DNA from: Betaproteobacteria bacterium
GTDB lineage: Bacteria; Pseudomonadota; Gammaproteobacteria; Burkholderiales; SG8-39
Assembly (NCBI GenBank): GCA_009693345.1
Contig: SHXL01000119.1
Coordinates: 1-8,535 of the forward strand
Reading direction: 5' to 3'
DNA length: 8,535 bases
Part shown: piece after piece, positions 6,322 to 8,535 of the stretch
How the letters are laid out: each line of letters begins with the position of its first letter
Position numbering within the stretch: position 1 is the first letter of the stretch
Position numbers and translations under genes: made by a program
The notes under the pieces: generated by a model
Seen by the model: the letters and a program-made list of their open reading frames with translations, nothing else
The model's database searches: none
Told to the model about the DNA's origin: nothing

Positions 6322-6860
6322 TTCCCGCCTCCCTGCATCTGCAGCGAAGTGGTGCGTTCCACCCAATCCCCGCCGCTGTCCTGGACCACTTCCTTAACGT
6401 TGATCTGGCCCTCGTCGATGGCGACGATCACGCCGAAGTTCTGGCCCATGTAATTGCCCTTTTTCACGCGGAACAGATTGGCGCCGGCGCGGACTAGCGC
6501 ATACATGTCCTGGTTCTGACTCAGCGTGCCCACCATTTGTATGGACTCCATTGGAAACGACTCGAGCGGTTCCTTGGGCCGGTTGAGATCAGGCTGGACG
6601 CCGCCTCCGCCTCCGCCGCCCGCAAACGCCTGGGTCACCACGATCCGGCCGGGAACAAACGGATCGATCATGCTCTCGCCCTTGTAGGGCGCGGGCTCGA
6701 AAGACTTCACCTGCGGCAATGGATTGACCTTGCCGCGCAGATCCTTGGTCATTGCGGCGAGTTCCTGCCGGAGCTCGCTTTGCTCTTCGCCGCCGCAGGC
6801 ACCGAGCAATGCCGCGCCCGCAATGGCGGCAGCGATCCTGATGGCGGTGGCGCAACTCAT
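6318..6860 (-). CDS. pilP: Type IV pilus inner-membrane lipoprotein PilP
   Basis: PilP links the inner-membrane PilN/PilO complex to the PilQ secretin in the periplasm. The 180-residue product has a lipoprotein signal ending in the lipobox LGAC, so Cys22 should be lipidated and become the mature N-terminus. A polar, mostly disordered linker follows (about 23-97) with the conserved IDPF segment (65-68) and a run of seven glycines (81-87). The C-terminal beta-sandwich (about 98-175) carries MVGTL, FRVKKGNYMGQNFG and the closing DWVERTTSLQMQ; in relatives this domain contacts the PilQ N0 domain. The ATG overlaps the pilO stop as ATGA, and the stop overlaps the pilQ start in the same way, so translation is probably coupled on both sides. 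Upstream purine-rich AAAGGA and GAAGAA can serve for ribosome binding. Confidence 0.96.
   Translation of the reverse strand: MSCATAIRIAAAIAGAALLGACGGEEQSELRQELAAMTKDLRGKVNPLPQVKSFEPAPYKGESMIDPFVPGRIVVTQAFAGGGGGGGVQPDLNRPKEPLESFPMESIQMVGTLSQNQDMYALVRAGANLFRVKKGNYMGQNFGVIVAIDEGQINVKEVVQDSGGDWVERTTSLQMQGGGK
6328..6332 (-). promoter_or_regulatory. Ribosome-binding site that fixes the pilQ start
   Basis: GGAGG on the minus strand lies 6 nt upstream of the ATG at 6321, within the last codons of pilP. It is one of the best Shine-Dalgarno matches in the window and decides the pilQ start in favour of the ATGA overlap. Confidence 0.75.
6600..6620 (-). repeat. Seven-codon glycine tract in pilP
   Basis: Seven consecutive glycine codons (GGC, GGC, GGA, GGC, GGA, GGC, GGC in coding order) encode residues 81-87 of PilP, in the flexible linker before the folded domain. 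The triplet repeat could gain or lose whole codons by slippage, changing linker length without breaking the frame. No homopolymer long enough for frameshifting phase variation is present. Confidence 0.6.
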
Positions 6861-7513
6861 TTCTTCGCCGGTCCTTTCTTCGCGCCCGCGGCCGCTTTGC
6901 GTTGTGCCGCGACTTCATCTTCGTCGAGATAGCGGAACGTTCGCGCGGTCGCGTCCATCGTCAGGTTTCCGTCCTTGCCCGCTTCTATCGATATGTCGTT
7001 CAGCGTGACGATGCGCGGCAGCTGGCCCACATCGGCGGCAAACGCCCCCATGTCGTGATAGGTGCCGATGACCTTCACCGTGATCGGCAGCTCGGAATAG
7101 AACTCACGCGCGGCCTCGGTCTCGCCGGGCCTGAACAGCTCGAACTGCAGGCCGCGCGACAGGCCGGCCTGGTTTATGTCGACCAGCAAGGCGTCCATCT
7201 GCGACTTGTTCGGCAGCTGCTTGAGCAACGCGCCAAACTGCGTATCAATTTCGCGGAGCTGCTGCTTGTGCAGGTCCAGATTGATAGCCTGGGCCTTCTT
7301 CGCAAAGTAGTCCTTTTTCAGGTTTTCTTCCTGCTCGAGGCCTTTCTCGATCTCCGCGATCTGGTCCTGCCAGATGAAGAAATAGGCGCCGACCGGGATT
7401 GCCGCCAGCACCGCCACCAGCACCAGGATCTTCGGCGCGATCGTCCAAGTGCCCGGATCCTTCCAGTTGGTGTGCTTGAAGTCATCTACGATCTGATTGA
7501 AGTTGATCGCCAT
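6857..7513 (-). CDS. pilO: Type IV pilus inner-membrane alignment protein PilO
   Basis: PilO pairs with PilN in the inner membrane and, through its periplasmic domain, contacts PilP and pilin, forming the alignment complex. The 218-residue product has a short cytoplasmic N-terminus and one transmembrane helix at about 29-48. A predicted coiled coil follows (about 50-100), then a ferredoxin-like periplasmic domain (about 101-195). The domain carries LPNKSQMDALLVDINQAGL, ELFRPGE, TVKVIGTYHDMGAF and LPRIVTLNDISI, all typical of the family. The C-terminus is an unusual Ala/Lys tail (AAQRKAAAGAKKGPAKK). The ATG at 7513 lies 3 nt after the pilN stop, and the stop overlaps pilP as ATGA. Confidence 0.96.
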   Translation of the reverse strand: MAINFNQIVDDFKHTNWKDPGTWTIAPKILVLVAVLAAIPVGAYFFIWQDQIAEIEKGLEQEENLKKDYFAKKAQAINLDLHKQQLREIDTQFGALLKQLPNKSQMDALLVDINQAGLSRGLQFELFRPGETEAAREFYSELPITVKVIGTYHDMGAFAADVGQLPRIVTLNDISIEAGKDGNLTMDATARTFRYLDEDEVAAQRKAAAGAKKGPAKK

Positions 7514-7516
7514 GAC

Positions 7517-8125
7517 CTATCCCTTCTTCGCCGGCGCGGCCTTGGCCGCGTCCGTGGCGCCATCCTTGGACCCGGCTACCGCGGCACGCTTTTGCGCAAG
7601 CGTCATGCTGAATTCGGAAATTCGCATCTTGCCCAGGGTCGTTGCCTGGATTTCGATCAGCTTCGGATTTTCCAGCCAGGACGAGGATTCGATGTTGCGC
7701 ATCAGCGTCGAGACGCGCGCATTCGACTGCGCGTAGCCGAGCAGGCGGATGGCGGAGCCCTTCTGGGCGACGGATCTGAGAAACACGCCTTCCGGCATCT
7801 GCCGCACAAGCTCGTCGAGCAGGTACACGGTTTGCACACGGTCGGCCTGCAAGGTCTCGATCACCTGCTTGCGGGCAAGCAGCGCGGCGATCTTGTCTTT
7901 CACTTCCTTGATCTCGTCGATCTCCTTGTTCAGCTTGGCGATCTCGGATTTCATGAATTTGTTGCGGTCTTCCTGCGCGCTGATACGCTGCTGATAGACG
8001 AACCACCCGGTGGCGGCGACCACAATGCCGAGCGCCGCGGTCATCGCGCCGAGAACGGCGAAATGCGTGCGTGACCGCTTGCGCCGCTCCTCGCGGTGCG
8101 GAAGTAGGTTGATCTTGCCGATCAT
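7517..8125 (-). CDS. pilN: Type IV pilus inner-membrane assembly protein PilN
   Basis: PilN connects the cytoplasmic actin-like protein PilM to the periplasmic PilO/PilP complex. The 202-residue product opens with MIGKINLLPHR, the conserved cytoplasmic motif that docks into PilM in characterised relatives. A basic stretch, one transmembrane helix (about 22-44) and a coiled coil (about 48-92, rich in K/E heptads) follow. The periplasmic PilN domain (about 93-178) includes YLLDELVRQMPEGVFL and LLGYAQSNARVSTLMRNIE. The C-terminus is a low-complexity Ala/Lys tail ending AAPAKKG. The ATG overlaps the pilM stop as ATGA, with GGAGG 11 nt upstream. The gene is intact and in its usual place between pilM and pilO. 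Confidence 0.97.
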   Translation of the reverse strand: MIGKINLLPHREERRKRSRTHFAVLGAMTAALGIVVAATGWFVYQQRISAQEDRNKFMKSEIAKLNKEIDEIKEVKDKIAALLARKQVIETLQADRVQTVYLLDELVRQMPEGVFLRSVAQKGSAIRLLGYAQSNARVSTLMRNIESSSWLENPKLIEIQATTLGKMRISEFSMTLAQKRAAVAGSKDGATDAAKAAPAKKG

Positions 8126-8535
8126 ACCGGGTCGAACCTCCGCATCGCCAGGCCGCAGGCGACGATCAGCGACGGCGCGTCCTGCATCAGATGTTTGAGC
8201 TGAATCCGCGACGAAGTCTGCATCGCGCCGAAGGGATTCGCGACCAGCGTCGGAACCTGCGTGCGCGTATGAACGATCTCCTCCAGGCCCGGGATCACGG
8301 CCGAGCCGCCCGCCAGCAGGATGTGGTCGACGGTATTGTAGGAAGTCGAGGTAAAGAAGAACTGCAGTGCTCTCTGCACTTCCTGTGAAAGATTCTCCAT
8401 GAAGGGGCGCAACACTTCGGTCTCGAAGTCATCCGGCAGACCGCCGGAGCGCTTGGCGTTCTCCGCTTCCTCCGGACTCATGCCGTAGCGCGCGACGATG
8501 TCCGCGGACAGCTGGTTGCCGCCGAACGCCTGCTC
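8122..8535 (-). CDS. pilM: Type IV pilus assembly protein PilM, C-terminal 137 residues; starts beyond the right edge
   Basis: PilM is a cytoplasmic actin/FtsA-like ATP-binding protein that binds the PilN N-terminus and helps couple the alignment complex to the pilus motor. The fragment opens with EQAFGGNQLSADIVARYGMS, a conserved PilM segment. It continues through a helical region with QFFFTSTSYNTVDHILLAGGSA, where the glycine turn (fragment residues 75-76) corresponds to the adenosine-binding loop of the actin-like fold. It ends with VANPFGAM and SLIVACGLAMRRFDPV, the usual C-terminus. PilM proteins are about 350 residues, so roughly 60 percent is missing, with the operon promoter. The stop codon overlaps the pilN start as ATGA. 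Confidence 0.96.
   Translation of the reverse strand, partial: EQAFGGNQLSADIVARYGMSPEEAENAKRSGGLPDDFETEVLRPFMENLSQEVQRALQFFFTSTSYNTVDHILLAGGSAVIPGLEEIVHTRTQVPTLVANPFGAMQTSSRIQLKHLMQDAPSLIVACGLAMRRFDPV
8137..8141 (-). promoter_or_regulatory. Ribosome-binding site of pilN inside pilM
   Basis: GGAGG on the minus strand is 11 nt from the ATG at 8125, slightly longer than the ideal spacing. It supports the start at the ATGA overlap, with conserved MIGKINLLP as the first residues. Confidence 0.55.

Noticed and set aside
4183..6366. A longer PilQ beginning at an ATG 45 nt upstream (6366)
   Set aside because: It would place 15 extra residues before the signal peptide and overlap pilP by 49 nt. The ATG at 6321 has an ATGA overlap and GGAGG at proper spacing.
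6902..8074. A 390-codon open frame on the plus strand opposite pilN and pilO
   Set aside because: It runs through two clearly recognised genes and their junction, with low-complexity antisense composition and no motif. It is a shadow of the real coding strand.
1..8535. Insertion sequences, tRNA or rRNA genes, CRISPR arrays, integration sites, defence or toxin-antitoxin genes
   Set aside because: Recognisable coding sequence covers nearly all of the window, and the only gaps are 146 bp, 103 bp and 3 bp. None holds a tRNA-like fold, terminal inverted repeats or a repeat-spacer pattern.

Overview
The window is an ordinary chromosomal segment that reads as betaproteobacterial. Support for this comes from the gene order pilM-pilN-pilO-pilP-pilQ-aroK-aroB-gltB, the GC-rich coding sequence, and protein signatures such as the PilN start MIGKINLLPHR and the GltB region around its catalytic cysteine. 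I cannot name a genus from the sequence alone. Every real gene lies on the minus strand, so the biology reads from right (8535) to left (1). No mobile element, RNA gene, CRISPR array or foreign-looking island was found.

Right half (8535 to 4183): the type IV pilus alignment and secretin operon. It holds the C-terminal part of pilM, then complete pilN, pilO, pilP and pilQ. The M/N, O/P and P/Q junctions are ATGA stop-start overlaps, and N/O are separated by only 3 nt, so translation is probably coupled along one mRNA. PilM is the cytoplasmic actin-like protein that binds the PilN N-terminus. PilN and PilO are inner-membrane proteins with coiled coils and small periplasmic domains. PilP is an inner-membrane lipoprotein that reaches to PilQ, the outer-membrane secretin through which the pilus passes. 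A good intrinsic terminator follows pilQ.

Middle (4079 to 2485): aroK (shikimate kinase) and aroB (3-dehydroquinate synthase), two steps of the shikimate pathway to aromatic amino acids. They overlap by 19 nt. aroK begins with GTG and lacks a visible Shine-Dalgarno sequence. A -10-like TAGAAT six bases upstream suggests a possible leaderless transcript.

Left (2338 to 1): the first 779 codons of gltB, the large subunit of glutamate synthase, with an intact Ntn-type glutaminase domain and most of the central domain. The rest runs off the left edge. The 146-bp gap upstream holds a strong sigma70-type promoter (TTGTAA, 17 bp, TATATT), a perfect 7-bp-arm dyad just upstream of the -35, and a short CAAATTT repeat in the predicted leader.

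Nothing here looks like an undescribed system. The points worth a second look are regulatory: how aroK is transcribed and translated after the terminator, and the short dyads placed just upstream of both predicted -35 elements.
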